A program made the translations under genes and the position numbers. From JAZKHE01 sp040385525 (lineage in GTDB: Bacteria > Bacteroidota > Bacteroidia > UBA4408), in NCBI GenBank assembly GCA_040385525.1, contig JAZKHE010000007.1, forward strand, positions 115,683 to 179,682: 64,000 nt of DNA, read 5' to 3'. The notes beneath the pieces were generated by a model, which did not search any database, was not told the origin of the DNA, and saw only the letters and a program-made list of their open reading frames with translations. Shown here one piece after another: positions 1 to 8,917 of the stretch. Each line of letters starts with the position of its first letter. Positions within the stretch are counted from its first letter, which is position 1.

Positions 1-453
<453 letters not shown>

Positions 454-484
454 TTAATTAGTTACTTATTTTCGAGAGCATTAA

Positions 485-501
485 TTCAATCATTATGCCA
501 A
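485..501 (-). promoter_or_regulatory. Possible -24/-12-like element upstream of dnaK
   Basis: Read on the minus strand, the sequence is TTGGCATAATGATTGAA. It resembles the sigma-54 consensus, with GG at -24 and ten bases to the -12 dinucleotide, but that dinucleotide is GA rather than GC. It lies about 45 bases ahead of the dnaK ATG and between that ATG and the palindrome at 509-535. The resemblance is incomplete, so this is a weak call. Confidence 0.25.
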
Positions 502-508
502 AAAAAAA

Positions 509-535
509 TGTCACTATTTCTTAGAAATAATGACA
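509..535. promoter_or_regulatory. 27-bp near-perfect palindrome upstream of dnaK, operator candidate
   Basis: The arms start TGTCA and end TGACA around a TATTTCT/AGAAATA core. The dyad centre is at 522, with one mismatched pair in each half-site (c514 against a530). It lies 70-95 bases upstream of the dnaK start, where a heat-shock regulator or activator could bind. It is not the CIRCE element as usually written (TTAGCACTC with a nine-base spacer). No T-tract follows in the dnaK direction, so a terminator reading is less likely. Confidence 0.45.
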
Positions 536-591
536 CTTTTGCGGTGTTTTTTGTCAAAAGAAAGGAATATTCTAATGACAAAACGACAGAA

Positions 592-1629
592 TTAAGGTCT
601 AAAGCCTAAACCAGCGGTTAACTCGCCGTTAATTAGTTTGTCTAATGATACATTTTCTATAAGTACAATTTGTGGTGGACTTTGAAAACGGCAAGAAAAT
701 ATTCCGAAACCATTTGTAATGTTGGTATACGTTGGTTTTTCTTGACTAACACCAGTAGAAGGTTTGCTTATTTGATAGTATAAATCTAACTCTTCTCCAC
801 CAACATTTAGTGTAAATTCTAATTTGCCAGCTCTTCTAATTTTTCCATCGGCAGGAATTTTAGCGGCTAAGTATTTAAAAAACTCTTCACCGCCAAATAT
901 TGCTTCCATTTCGCTATTTACTAATTGGTTTTGTTCTGTTCTTTCTTGAGGTAAAAACCAATCAACATATTTTGCTACTGCACCTGTAAAGGCAACATTA
1001 TCTGCTTCTAAATAATTAAAACGAATTACTGGCTGATACACTTTACCATTTTCGTAAACTACCCAGTCAATTGATTTATTCTCAATGTAAGCACCATTAG
1101 CTTTTACAAAATTAAAACTCTCTTCAACGCCTGTACCAGTTGTATATAAATTAAAAGTAAAATTTCTACCCACATCACTTTTAACCAATGGCGTTTTAGC
1201 AGTTGCTTTATAACCTGTTTTGTTATTTAAAACTGTTAATTGATAATCGTTATTTGAGTTTAGTTTGTTTACTGCTTTGTATAGCGCTGCAGAGTCGTTG
1301 TTAAAAATACCAGCCTCTTTATTATAAACTGATACCGGCTGTAATATTTCTGTAGAAACAATATCGTTACCTTTCATTTCTTCTAAAGTAACTGTTAAAT
1401 CAGCTGGATTGTAATAAATAGAATCTCCTCGTTTAGCCATTTCTAAAGCATCGCCATCGCCTAAATAAGCCTTTGTAATATTAATGTACTGAACTGATTT
1501 AGATTGATCTAACAATCCATAAATTACCATTTGCTCTTTCCATGGCGCATTTAAATCAACTTCTGTAGAACAGCTAACAACAGAAATAGCTATAAAAAAT
1601 ATAAATAATTTGTACAAGTTTGTTTTCAT
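592..1629 (-). CDS. Outer-envelope lipoprotein, DUF4249-like
   Basis: This is a predicted lipoprotein of 345 residues. From the ATG at 1627-1629 the protein starts MKTNLYKLFIFFIAISVVSC, a signal peptide with a lipobox ending at Cys20. It is followed by STEVDLNAPW, a beginning typical of Bacteroidota DUF4249-type lipoproteins. The open frame extends ten codons further upstream, but the inner ATG places the signal peptide correctly. The body is beta-rich, with an aromatic and glycine-containing C-terminus. No catalytic motif is visible. It is a single-gene unit between dnaK and the divergent panB. The DUF4249 assignment is from memory of the N-terminal pattern and is only moderately sure; the lipoprotein call is solid. 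Confidence 0.75.
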   Translation of the reverse strand: MKTNLYKLFIFFIAISVVSCSTEVDLNAPWKEQMVIYGLLDQSKSVQYINITKAYLGDGDALEMAKRGDSIYYNPADLTVTLEEMKGNDIVSTEILQPVSVYNKEAGIFNNDSAALYKAVNKLNSNNDYQLTVLNNKTGYKATAKTPLVKSDVGRNFTFNLYTTGTGVEESFNFVKANGAYIENKSIDWVVYENGKVYQPVIRFNYLEADNVAFTGAVAKYVDWFLPQERTEQNQLVNSEMEAIFGGEEFFKYLAAKIPADGKIRRAGKLEFTLNVGGEELDLYYQISKPSTGVSQEKPTYTNITNGFGIFSCRFQSPPQIVLIENVSLDKLINGELTAGLGFRP

Positions 1630-1718
1630 TTTAAAATTTTGGAGTTGCAAATTTATCATTTTAAAGTAATAAATAAATTTTATAGTTAAGTTTGTTCGTT
1701 TTTAACACATATTGTACA

Positions 1719-2534
1719 ATGTCAGTTCACAAAGAAGTAAAAAAAGTTACTACGCACGTACTTCAAGAAATGAAGCGCAAAGGCGAAAAAATATCAATGC
1801 TTACGGCTTACGATTACTCGATGGCTAAAATAGTTGATGCCGCTGGAATTGACGTTATTTTGGTGGGCGACTCAGCCTCTAACGTAATGGCAGGGCACGA
1901 AACAACTTTGCCTATTACTTTAGATCAAATGATATATCACGCAGCTTCTGTAATTAGAGCTGTTGACAGAGCTCTTGTTGTTGCCGATTTACCTTTTGGT
2001 TCTTATCAAGGCAACTCTAAAGAAGCTTTAAATTCTGCCATTAAATTAATGAAAGAAGCGGGTGCACATGCTGTTAAACTAGAAGGCGGAAGAGAAATTA
2101 AAGAATCGATTGAACGCATATTATCTGCAGGAATACCCGTTATGGGACATTTGGGCTTAACGCCACAATCTATTTACAAATTTGGAACGTACACAGTTAG
2201 AGCAAAAGAAGAGGAAGAAGCAACACGTTTAATTGAAGATGCTCAAATACTTGAAAAAAGTGGTTGCTTTGCCATTGTATTAGAAAAAATACCTGCCAAA
2301 CTAGCCGAAAAAGTAGCACAAAGCATTCAAATACCTGTTATTGGCATTGGTGCTGGTGGCGGTGTTGACGGACAAGTTTTGGTTTTGCACGATATGTTAG
2401 GCATAACGCACGAATTTTCTCCACGCTTTTTACGTCGTTATTTAAATCTTTACGAAGAAATAAGTGGAGCAGTTAAAGGTTATATTCACGATGTAAAATC
2501 GAAAGATTTCCCGAACGAAAAGGAACAGTATTAG
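1719..2534 (+). CDS. panB: 3-methyl-2-oxobutanoate hydroxymethyltransferase
   Basis: This enzyme transfers a hydroxymethyl group from 5,10-methylene-tetrahydrofolate to alpha-ketoisovalerate, making ketopantoate, the first committed step of pantothenate and CoA synthesis in the cytoplasm. The 271-residue protein shows the family hallmarks: [35 protein letters not shown] with the metal-binding aspartate, VKLEGG, the GHLGLTPQS motif, and [20 protein letters not shown]. Length fits the family (260-280 residues). The start at 1719 (MSVHKEV) is preferred over an open-frame position at 1692, which would add nine atypical residues. The stop codon falls inside a hairpin repeat at 2531-2618. No other pantothenate gene is adjacent. 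Confidence 0.97.
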   Translation: MSVHKEVKKVTTHVLQEMKRKGEKISMLTAYDYSMAKIVDAAGIDVILVGDSASNVMAGHETTLPITLDQMIYHAASVIRAVDRALVVADLPFGSYQGNSKEALNSAIKLMKEAGAHAVKLEGGREIKESIERILSAGIPVMGHLGLTPQSIYKFGTYTVRAKEEEEATRLIEDAQILEKSGCFAIVLEKIPAKLAEKVAQSIQIPVIGIGAGGGVDGQVLVLHDMLGITHEFSPRFLRRYLNLYEEISGAVKGYIHDVKSKDFPNEKEQY

Positions 2535-2618
2535 TTATGAGTTTTGAATTATGAGTTATAAGTGGTTTTGGTTGATGAACTTTAAACTAAAAACTCAGCA
2601 CTCATAATTCATAACTAA
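2531..2618. repeat. Hairpin of short direct repeats between panB and lgt
   Basis: The left arm is made of repeated units like AGTTATGAGTTTTGAATTATG. The right arm carries the complement as AAACTCAGCACTCATAATTC followed by ATAACTA. Together they can fold into a long imperfect hairpin between the convergent genes panB and lgt. The panB stop codon lies within the left arm. The same architecture is seen at 19767-19857 and, within a gene, at 28175-28251. Confidence 0.7.
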
Positions 2619-2623
2619 ATAAG

Positions 2624-3430
2624 CTATTTCCCAACAATTTTTGGGAGCTTTTTATTGGTCTGCACCATAAACAAAATTACTAATCCAATTACTATCATTG
2701 GTAAACTTAGTATTTGCCCCATGTTTATAAGCATTCCTTTTTCAAAATCTACTTGCTCGGCTTTTATAAATTCCATAAAAAAACGAGTTGTAAACATCAA
2801 TACTAAAAATAATCCGAACAAAAATCCTTCTTTTAATTGAGTGCCTTTTTTAAGGTAAATGCCCATTAAAGTTAAAAACAAAAATAAATAGCAAATCGCT
2901 TCGTATAACTGCGATGGGTGACGAGGTTCGCCATCTTCACTCAAAAATATAAATGCCCACGGAACGTTAGTTACGCTTCCAATAATTTCAGAATTCATTA
3001 AATTTCCTAAACGGATAAAAAAACTAGCCAAAGCAACTGTAATTACAACTCTATCAACCACCCACCAATACGATTTTGTGCTTACCTTTTTTACAAAGAA
3101 AAACAATGCAAGCAATATACCAATTGCAGCTCCATGACTTGCTAATCCGCCTTTCCAAATCTGTAAAATTTCGAAAGGATGTTGACTATAGTAATCAAAA
3201 TCGTAAAAAAAACAATGTCCTAAACGCGCACCTGCAACTGTGCCAATAGCTACGTAAATAACTAATTTATCAAGTATTTCTAAACTTATGTTTTCTTTTT
3301 TAAAGATATACGCCATCAATTTGTATCCTGCTAAAAACGAAGTTGCAAAAAGCAAACCATACCAACGGATAGAAATAGGACCAAGAGAAAATATTTCGGG
3401 AGAGGGATTCCAAGTTATAAATGAAAGCAC
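2624..3430 (-). CDS. lgt: Prolipoprotein diacylglyceryl transferase
   Basis: Lgt transfers diacylglycerol from phosphatidylglycerol to the lipobox cysteine of prolipoproteins in the inner membrane. The 268-residue product has about seven hydrophobic segments. The Lgt core is visible: the glycine-rich GGLASHGA at about 94-101 carrying the conserved histidine, the signature FFIRLGNLMNSEIIG with Arg140, Asn143 and Glu148, and HPSQLYEA at about 171-178. Length is normal. It stands alone and is convergent with panB. Several lipoproteins in this window (at 592, 15719, 37763, 45316 and 47706) would be its substrates. Confidence 0.97.
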   Translation of the reverse strand: MLSFITWNPSPEIFSLGPISIRWYGLLFATSFLAGYKLMAYIFKKENISLEILDKLVIYVAIGTVAGARLGHCFFYDFDYYSQHPFEILQIWKGGLASHGAAIGILLALFFFVKKVSTKSYWWVVDRVVITVALASFFIRLGNLMNSEIIGSVTNVPWAFIFLSEDGEPRHPSQLYEAICYLFLFLTLMGIYLKKGTQLKEGFLFGLFLVLMFTTRFFMEFIKAEQVDFEKGMLINMGQILSLPMIVIGLVILFMVQTNKKLPKIVGK

Positions 3431-3596
3431 GTTTTATTTTTTTAAATGATTATTAATTGCCTTTTATTTTACCCCACAAATATAGCTCTTGTTTTTGGCA
3501 TTTTAAAAATTACCACGAATGCGGTATTGATATAAGGTAGAATTGGTAATAGTTTTGTCAATAATTTATAATTAGTCTAAATAAACAATATATAGA

Positions 3597-6284
3597 ATGA
3601 AAAAAATATCCTATTTACTATTCGCTATAGGTTTTGTAACATCTTCATACGCTCAAAACGCAAAAATTAAAGGAACTTTAATAAACTCAACTAACAAAAA
3701 ACCAATTCCTTATGTAACAATTGAGTTAAACAAAAAAACTAAAACCTATAGCAACGACAATGGTTCGTTTCAATTTTTAAAATTAGAACCAGGTACTTAT
3801 AAATTATCATTTACAGCTTTGGGTTTAGAAGACAAAATTATTGATTCTATATCTATTAAAACTGCAGATGATGTTATTGATTTATCAAAAATAAGTATTG
3901 AAGAAAAAAATATTCAAATTGCAGAAATTACAGTAATTGGTAGCACAGGTATTTACAACGAAAAATACGCCTCAAGCAACAGCGTTGTAAGCAAAGCAGA
4001 ATTAGAGCGTACACAAGCAATTGGTAGCGAAGAAGTGCTAAAAAAAGTAGTTGGCGTAAACGTATCTGGCGATATGGGAATTTCTAACCGATTAAACATT
4101 GGCATTAGAGGTTCGTACCCGCGTCGTTCTGAACATTTATTGGTTTTAGAAGATGGAACACCAATTGCTCCAGCACAATACTTAGCTCCAGAAGCGTATT
4201 ACAATCCACCTTCTGACAGATTAGATGGTATAGAAATTATTAAAGGTGCTGATGTTTTGTCGTTAGGTTCTAACACAATGTATGGCGTTGTTAACTACAT
4301 CACAAAAAGACCTCCATCAACTCCTACTTTAGATTTAACTTTAACAGGTGGCGAAAATGGATATAACGCTCAGTACCTATCTTATGGAGGAACTTGGAAT
4401 AAAACAGGCGCAGAAATTCAAGTTTTAAACAAACATTTTGATGGATTTATTCAAAATTCGCAAAGCGATATATTTAACACTACTGCAAAAATATTTTCTG
4501 ATTTAACTGAAAAATCAAGCATTTACGCAAAAGTAAATTATCATCAAGAAACTTCAAAAGCTTCTTACAGCGCTATTACGCCTTACACGTACAACATCAA
4601 CCCTAAACTAAATCCGTTTGATGCTGACGATTTATTTTCTAAACGTTATGCAATAGATTTAGCTCACAAATACAAAGCCAACAAAAATGTTACGCTGACA
4701 ACAAAAGTATATGCGAATCAATTTCAACGCGATTGGTGGAGACAAGAAAACACTTTAATTAAAGCCAATGCAGCCGAAAAATATTTAGGCTCAGAAATTT
4801 ATAACAGCGAACGTTACAGCTATTTAGCTAATAACACTAACGAAGACGAAGATTGGATTAGAGTTGGTGTTGTTGCAGGTGGAAAAGAGAAAACGCGTGC
4901 AAGAAACAGAACTTTTAAAGTTGCTGGTGTGCAAGAAACGTTAAACTACAATTGGGAGAAAAATAGTTTAAAAGGAAACTTTGAAACAGGAATAAAATAC
5001 CACGCAGAACAATTTAATGATGTTGAGTTTATTAACGATTCTTCTCGTTTTTCTAGAAGCGGAAAATTAGACAAAGACAATAAATTTTTGCTGGGAGCAG
5101 TTTCTGGCTATGTAAAAAATAAATTTACTTATGGCAAAATAAGCTTTACTCCTACTGTTAGATACGAGTGGTTAGAAATGCGCCGATTCGATTTAAAAAA
5201 GATTGCTGAAAATAAATACAACACAGGTAGCAAAAATTTTGGAAGTAATTTAAACACTTTCACGACTTTATTAGCGGGCGCAAGTTTTAATTACGAGTTG
5301 CTAAACAACGAAAAAAATAATCTTCAGTTGTTTACTGGTGCTTACCAAGGCTACACACCACCAACATCAGGCTACGGATTTTTAACGGTAACAGATGGTG
5401 TTGTAACAAACCCAACTCCAACAGATGAAATAAATATTGAAGCAGAAACAAGTTTAAATTTTGAAGCTGGATTTAGAGGTAATTTGTTAGAACAAAAAAT
5501 AGAAACGCAAACTACTTATTTTAACAACAACATCAACAATTTTTATTCTGCTGGTCGTAACGAAGCTTTTCAAACGTTGGGTTCGGTTACAATACAAGGA
5601 GTTGAAGCCAATGCCATTGTAAACATGCATAAAATAGTTAGTATGCCTAATCAAAATTTAAGTATTGGTGTTGCTTATACTGCCATGCAATCAGTTATTA
5701 CAAGCGGTAAACTAAACGATGCTGATATTCTTCGTGCAAAACATACTGACGAAAGCAAAGCAGAATTAGTAAATAAAATAAACACTGAGCGAAATGGTTT
5801 TGAAATTTATTTTGCTGATGCTAAAGGCAAAGACAGCTTAATTACAAGAGAATTAACTGATGCTGATTTTTCGAAAATTAAAAAAATGAATTATGTTTTT
5901 GGAAAAGATGGAATAAAAAATAATGCTGCTCCTTATATTCCTACAAGCATTATAAACATTAATGTAAGTTATGGTTTTGGAAATTTATTAGTTAGCGCTA
6001 ACTATAATAAAGTAGCTGCGCAATACACCGATTATATTAACTTAACTAACGAAACGCTAGAAGGTGCAATGGGCAAATTGCCATCTTTCAATACAATCGA
6101 CGCAAATGTGTCTTACAGTTTTAAAAATGCTAAAAACAAATATTTATCGGGTTTAACATTATTTTTTGCTGGTAAAAATTTAACAAACGAAGTATATAAA
6201 GCTTCACGCTTACATAGAGTTTCGTCTGGAATTATGCCTGGAGGATTCCGTCAATTAAACGCAGGTTTAAAATTGAAAATATAA
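3597..6284 (+). CDS. TonB-dependent outer membrane receptor, FecA-like
   Basis: This is an 895-residue outer-membrane transporter energised by TonB. A signal peptide ends near residue 19 (SYAQN). A carboxypeptidase-regulatory-like beta domain covers about 22-105 (KIKGTLINSTNKKPIPYVTI), as in many Bacteroidota receptors. A plug follows from about 110 to 235, with SEEVLKKVVGVNVSGDMG, the NIGIRGSYPRRSEHLLVLED region and GVVNYITKRP. The remainder is a 22-strand-type barrel. The plug and the LNPFDADDLFSKRYAIDL segment recall receptors annotated as ferric dicitrate transporters (FecA), so an iron chelate is the likely substrate. No anti-sigma or sigma gene is beside it, and no SusD partner. It is a single-gene unit with a strong terminator at 6310-6343. 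Confidence 0.88.
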   Translation: MKKISYLLFAIGFVTSSYAQNAKIKGTLINSTNKKPIPYVTIELNKKTKTYSNDNGSFQFLKLEPGTYKLSFTALGLEDKIIDSISIKTADDVIDLSKISIEEKNIQIAEITVIGSTGIYNEKYASSNSVVSKAELERTQAIGSEEVLKKVVGVNVSGDMGISNRLNIGIRGSYPRRSEHLLVLEDGTPIAPAQYLAPEAYYNPPSDRLDGIEIIKGADVLSLGSNTMYGVVNYITKRPPSTPTLDLTLTGGENGYNAQYLSYGGTWNKTGAEIQVLNKHFDGFIQNSQSDIFNTTAKIFSDLTEKSSIYAKVNYHQETSKASYSAITPYTYNINPKLNPFDADDLFSKRYAIDLAHKYKANKNVTLTTKVYANQFQRDWWRQENTLIKANAAEKYLGSEIYNSERYSYLANNTNEDEDWIRVGVVAGGKEKTRARNRTFKVAGVQETLNYNWEKNSLKGNFETGIKYHAEQFNDVEFINDSSRFSRSGKLDKDNKFLLGAVSGYVKNKFTYGKISFTPTVRYEWLEMRRFDLKKIAENKYNTGSKNFGSNLNTFTTLLAGASFNYELLNNEKNNLQLFTGAYQGYTPPTSGYGFLTVTDGVVTNPTPTDEINIEAETSLNFEAGFRGNLLEQKIETQTTYFNNNINNFYSAGRNEAFQTLGSVTIQGVEANAIVNMHKIVSMPNQNLSIGVAYTAMQSVITSGKLNDADILRAKHTDESKAELVNKINTERNGFEIYFADAKGKDSLITRELTDADFSKIKKMNYVFGKDGIKNNAAPYIPTSIININVSYGFGNLLVSANYNKVAAQYTDYINLTNETLEGAMGKLPSFNTIDANVSYSFKNAKNKYLSGLTLFFAGKNLTNEVYKASRLHRVSSGIMPGGFRQLNAGLKLKI

Positions 6285-6309
6285 TTTACATTTTTTTTTG
6301 ATTAGTTTT

Positions 6310-6343
6310 GCCTCAGAGAATTCGTTTTCTGAGGCTTTTTTTT
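6310..6343 (+). terminator. Rho-independent terminator after the FecA-like receptor
   Basis: An 11-bp stem (GCCTCAGAGAA with TTTTCTGAGGC, one G-T pair) closes on a TTCG tetraloop and is followed by nine T residues. It lies 25 bases after the receptor stop codon. Confidence 0.93.
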
Positions 6344-6482
6344 GCTTTTAAACACTCCAAAACACAAATTGCTAGCAAACCGTAATCTATTTACGTTAAG
6401 CCTTTAAATTATCCTTTTTTTCTGTTTATAACATTTCGGCTTTTTTGTTGTTATTAAAGCTAAATCTTAATTTATTTGTACT

Positions 6483-6932
6483 ATGTTTCATTTAGCAATT
6501 GGAGATAAAGCTCCCGCAATTAATGCCGTAAATCAAAATGGCGAAAAAATTACCTTAACTCAGTTTAAAGGTAAAAAAGTAGTATTGTATTTTTATCCAA
6601 AAGATAACACGCCGGGTTGCACTGTGCAAGCTTGTAACTTAAAAGATAATTATGCTGCATTATTAAAAAAAGGTTATGCCGTAATTGGTGTAAGCACAGA
6701 TAGTGAAACATCGCACAAAAAGTTTATAGAAAAATTTAGTTTGCCATTTCCATTAATTGCTGATACAGATAAAAAAGTAGCTTTAGATTATGGTGTTTGG
6801 GGATTAAAAAAATTTATGGGTAAAGAATACGACGGTATGCACCGCACAACTTTTGTAATTGACGAAAAAGGAATTATTGAAAATATTATTACAAAAGTAG
6901 AAACGAAAAATCACGCAAATCAAATCATCTAA
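6483..6932 (+). CDS. bcp: Thiol peroxidase of the Bcp/PrxQ type
   Basis: This cytoplasmic peroxiredoxin reduces hydrogen peroxide and organic hydroperoxides with thioredoxin as electron donor. The 149-residue protein has the family layout: [19 protein letters not shown] at the N-terminus, then [19 protein letters not shown]. Cys46 is the peroxidatic residue and Cys51 the resolving one, the typical five-residue spacing of Bcp. [20 protein letters not shown] follows near the C-terminus. Length is normal. It is followed after five bases by recA and is probably cotranscribed with it, which would pair an oxidative-damage defence enzyme with DNA repair. Confidence 0.96.
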   Translation: MFHLAIGDKAPAINAVNQNGEKITLTQFKGKKVVLYFYPKDNTPGCTVQACNLKDNYAALLKKGYAVIGVSTDSETSHKKFIEKFSLPFPLIADTDKKVALDYGVWGLKKFMGKEYDGMHRTTFVIDEKGIIENIITKVETKNHANQII

Positions 6933-6937
6933 ATAAA

Positions 6938-7993
6938 ATGGCAAAAGAACCAAAAGAAGACAAAACTTCTGCAAAAGAAGTAAATAAAGAAAAGTTGAAA
7001 GCACTTCAACTTACCATCGATAAATTAGAAAAATCGTATGGAAAAGGCACCATTATGAAAATGGGCGAAAGTGCTATAGAACCAATGGAAGTTATCTCTA
7101 CAGGTTCGTTAGGATTAGATGTTGCTTTAGGTATTGGAGGTTTTCCAAAAGGTAGAGTAATAGAAATTTATGGTCCAGAATCATCTGGTAAAACTACATT
7201 GGCGATTCACGCCATTGCAGAAGCGCAAAAAAAAGGAGGTATTGCTGCTTTTATTGATGCAGAACATGCTTTCGATCGTTTTTATGCTCAAAAATTAGGC
7301 GTTGACACAGAGAATTTATTAATCTCGCAACCCGATAATGGTGAGCAAGCTTTAGAAATTACAGAAAATTTAATTCGCTCGGGCGCAATTGACATTATTG
7401 TAATTGACTCTGTTGCGGCACTTACTCCAAAAGCAGAAATAGAAGGCGAAATGGGCGATTCTAGAATGGGATTGCAAGCACGTTTAATGTCGCAAGCATT
7501 ACGTAAACTTACAGGTACAATTAACAAAACCAACTGTTGCGTAATTTTTATTAACCAGTTGCGCGAAAAAATTGGAGTTATGTTTGGTAACCCAGAAACT
7601 ACAACTGGTGGTAATGCACTTAAATTTTACGCATCTGTTCGTTTAGATATTCGTAGAACTGGACAAATAAAAGATGGAGACGAAGTTTCTGGAAACAGAA
7701 TACGTGTTAAAGTTGTAAAAAATAAAGTTGCTCCTCCATTTAGATTAGCTGAGTTCGACATTATGTATGGAGAAGGAATTTCTAAAGTTGGCGAAATTAT
7801 TGACTTAGGTGTAGAACACAACATTATTAAAAAGAGTGGTTCTTGGTTTAGTTATGGCGATACCAAATTAGGACAAGGTAGAGATTCTGTAAAACAATTG
7901 TTTTTAGATAATCCAGAAATGAGTGATGAAATAGAAGGTAAAATTAGAGCTATTTTAAGCGGCGCTGCAGAGCCAATTGCTGTTGCAGAATAA
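6938..7993 (+). CDS. recA: Recombinase RecA
   Basis: RecA forms filaments on single-stranded DNA, drives homologous strand exchange and, where LexA exists, triggers its self-cleavage. The 351-residue protein shows the Walker A loop GPESSGKT at residues 79-86, FIDAEHAFD, the Walker B region [10 protein letters not shown], the loop-1 MSQALRKL segment, [20 protein letters not shown] (L2 loop), and the polymerisation segment at the N-terminus. Length is normal and there is no intein. It starts five bases after bcp. No LexA-box could be recognised upstream. A terminator follows at 8018-8045. Confidence 0.99.
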   Translation: MAKEPKEDKTSAKEVNKEKLKALQLTIDKLEKSYGKGTIMKMGESAIEPMEVISTGSLGLDVALGIGGFPKGRVIEIYGPESSGKTTLAIHAIAEAQKKGGIAAFIDAEHAFDRFYAQKLGVDTENLLISQPDNGEQALEITENLIRSGAIDIIVIDSVAALTPKAEIEGEMGDSRMGLQARLMSQALRKLTGTINKTNCCVIFINQLREKIGVMFGNPETTTGGNALKFYASVRLDIRRTGQIKDGDEVSGNRIRVKVVKNKVAPPFRLAEFDIMYGEGISKVGEIIDLGVEHNIIKKSGSWFSYGDTKLGQGRDSVKQLFLDNPEMSDEIEGKIRAILSGAAEPIAVAE

Positions 7994-8017
7994 TTTTAAG
8001 TTATATTAAATAAACTA

Positions 8018-8045
8018 ACGCTCTACCAATTGGTGGAGCGTTTTT
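8018..8045 (+). terminator. Terminator after recA
   Basis: ACGCTCTACC and GGTGGAGCGT pair around an AATT loop with one wobble pair, and five T residues follow. It separates recA from the restriction gene at 8153. Confidence 0.9.
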
Positions 8046-8152
8046 GTTTTATGCTATAAAACATTCTAATTTATTGCTACTTTATTTTAACCCTAGTATT
8101 TATATAAATTAACTTTTAGTATTAACTTAGCTTTATTAAACATTAAATTAGA

Positions 8153-8917
8153 ATGAAAAATAAATACTTAACATACATATCTGACGAGCATTTAATTAAG
8201 TGTATAGAAAATTTACACAAGTCGTATTTAAAAGCAAAAAACAATATCTCCAAAAAGAATTTTTATACAAATAAGGTTGATACAATTAAACTAACGTTCG
8301 ATGCTAAATTCAACCAAATAAAAGAAGAAAATCTTATTCAGTCTGAAATTTTAAGACAGATTGATAAATCAATTAATAATTCTATTGGTACGTTTCATGA
8401 ACAAATTTTAGGAGGTGTAGAAGGTTATGAAGCTGGTAATTTGAGCGGTTATGATATAAAAGCAATTGACGATTCTTTATTTGCTGATATTAAAAACAAA
8501 CACAATACAATGAATAGTAGTGCTGCCGAAGCACTCTTTCAAAAATTAGCTCGTTATGCTAATGATTATAAAAAAGCTAAATGTTATTGGGTTCAAATTT
8601 TAGCAAAAGGCAGTTTTTGTGAACTTTGGAGTGGCGAAATAAATGGCAAAGAATATAGTCATAGTCGCGTGTATAAAATTTCTGGTGACCAATTTTATTC
8701 TTTAATTACAGGTCGAAAAGAAGCTATGTATGAACTATACAAAATATTGCCTAAAGCAATTGACGATTATTTAAAATCAGTTGACACTAAAAAAGAAATA
8801 ACTGAAAACTCTGCACTTGAAGAAATAGAATCTGAAATAAAAACTAGCAAAAGAAGTATTTTAGATCAAATTACTTTCGAGAATTACAGTTATTATTTAG
8901 GCTTTGATAAATTGTAA
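8153..8917 (+). CDS. Type II restriction endonuclease, Eco47II/Sau96I family
   Basis: This is a 254-residue endonuclease expected to cut a GGWCC- or GGNCC-type site. I recognise the Eco47II-family core: NNSIGTFHEQILGG at about 75-88, GYDIKAIDDSLFADIKNKHN at about 99-118, then NTMNSSAAEALFQKLARYA. Asp101, Asp112 and Lys114 fit a PD-(D/E)xK nuclease centre, and the KNKHNTMNS stretch is characteristic of this family. Length matches known members (about 240-260). The cognate methyltransferase is convergent, and the last 25 bases of the two genes overlap. The gene is separated from recA by a terminator, so it has its own promoter. The exact site (W or N in the middle) cannot be told from sequence alone. 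Confidence 0.9.
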   Translation: MKNKYLTYISDEHLIKCIENLHKSYLKAKNNISKKNFYTNKVDTIKLTFDAKFNQIKEENLIQSEILRQIDKSINNSIGTFHEQILGGVEGYEAGNLSGYDIKAIDDSLFADIKNKHNTMNSSAAEALFQKLARYANDYKKAKCYWVQILAKGSFCELWSGEINGKEYSHSRVYKISGDQFYSLITGRKEAMYELYKILPKAIDDYLKSVDTKKEITENSALEEIESEIKTSKRSILDQITFENYSYYLGFDKL

